Assembly: GCA_021160725.1 (NCBI GenBank)
Contig: JAGHCA010000016.1
Location: 1 to 40,997 of the forward strand
Direction: 5' to 3'
DNA from: Dehalococcoidia bacterium
GTDB lineage: Bacteria > Chloroflexota > Dehalococcoidia > GIF9 > AB-539-J10
DNA: 40,997 nucleotides
A program made the position numbers and the translations under genes. Position 1 is the first letter of the stretch. Every line of letters starts with the position of its first letter. Positions 40,989 to 40,997 of the stretch are shown piece after piece. The notes beneath the pieces are model-generated. The model saw nothing but the letters and a program-made list of their open reading frames with translations, was not told the DNA's origin and did not search any database.

Positions 40989-40997
40989 TGGAAAGGA
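40988..40997 (+). CDS. Start of an unidentified gene (partial)
   Basis: ATG at 40988 follows GGAGG by 12 nt and opens with Met-Glu-Arg before the window ends. Nothing can be said about the product. The strong ribosome-binding site and hairpin make a gene start likely. Confidence 0.35.

Noticed and set aside
1-40997. CRISPR array, prophage or defence island
   Set aside because: No regularly spaced repeats, phage structural genes, cas genes, restriction enzymes or toxin-antitoxin pairs could be read in any frame.

Overview
The window looks like a chromosome segment of an anaerobic, low-to-mid GC bacterium, most likely Chloroflexota (Dehalococcoidia-like). This rests on remembered protein similarity and gene order (recA-recX, pyrG-transaldolase-rho, alaS-ruvX-aroE-sppA-aroC, aspS-tig-clpP, pepP-efp) and on an EF-P that lacks the usual lysine loop. 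No rRNA or tRNA gene was recognised. Taxonomy is inference, not a database result.

Layout. 1-300: 5' end of a transposase-like helix-turn-helix protein (minus). 331-1865: recA-recX, convergent with oadG-oadB (3311-1872), two membrane subunits of a sodium-pumping decarboxylase. 4052-7673: pyrG, a transaldolase and rho. 7718-7897: a 59-aa Cys-rich protein missing from the ORF track. 8071-14298: alaS, ruvX, aroE, sppA, aroC, the last four tightly packed. 14382-14797: an internally deleted ISL3-type insertion sequence. 14937-16474: an ABC-2 exporter pair. 16637-22121: an aroK-aroB fusion, aspS, tig and clpP, then a 55-aa membrane protein. 22373-28583 (minus, listed in transcription order): mgtE, pepP, a frameshifted S23/four-helix-bundle gene, efp, a PHP phosphoesterase, a PurN-like formyltransferase and a HAD protein. 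28632-30216: small and orphan ORFs. 30217-30945: an RsuA/RluB pseudouridine synthase. 31243-34614: an acetate module (SatP-type transporter, cNMP-domain protein, acetyl-CoA synthetase). 34933-35625: an Fe-S DNA glycosylase, followed by a MazG-like remnant. 36115-40734 (minus): a small membrane protein, typA, and an apparent zinc ribbon - RRM protein - DEAD-box helicase operon.

Themes. Most genes are housekeeping: recombination and repair, CTP synthesis, transcription termination, the shikimate pathway, tRNA charging, protein folding and turnover, ribosome and RNA remodelling. Three aro genes (aroE, aroC, aroKB) lie within 7 kb but are split by sppA, an IS relic and an ABC exporter, which suggests a disrupted aromatic cluster. 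The acetate genes would import acetate and convert it to acetyl-CoA.

The accessory signal is mainly small-scale DNA architecture: a shrunken ISL3 element; a palindromic repeat read in frame as the AroK-AroB linker; an S23 cassette bounded by inverted repeats that separates pepP from efp and supplies the PepP C-terminus; a terminator/anti-terminator pair in front of mgtE; several promoters that abut start codons and imply leaderless mRNAs; and many perfect palindromes in intergenic DNA. I did not find CRISPR arrays, prophage, toxin-antitoxin pairs or a clear new defence system.
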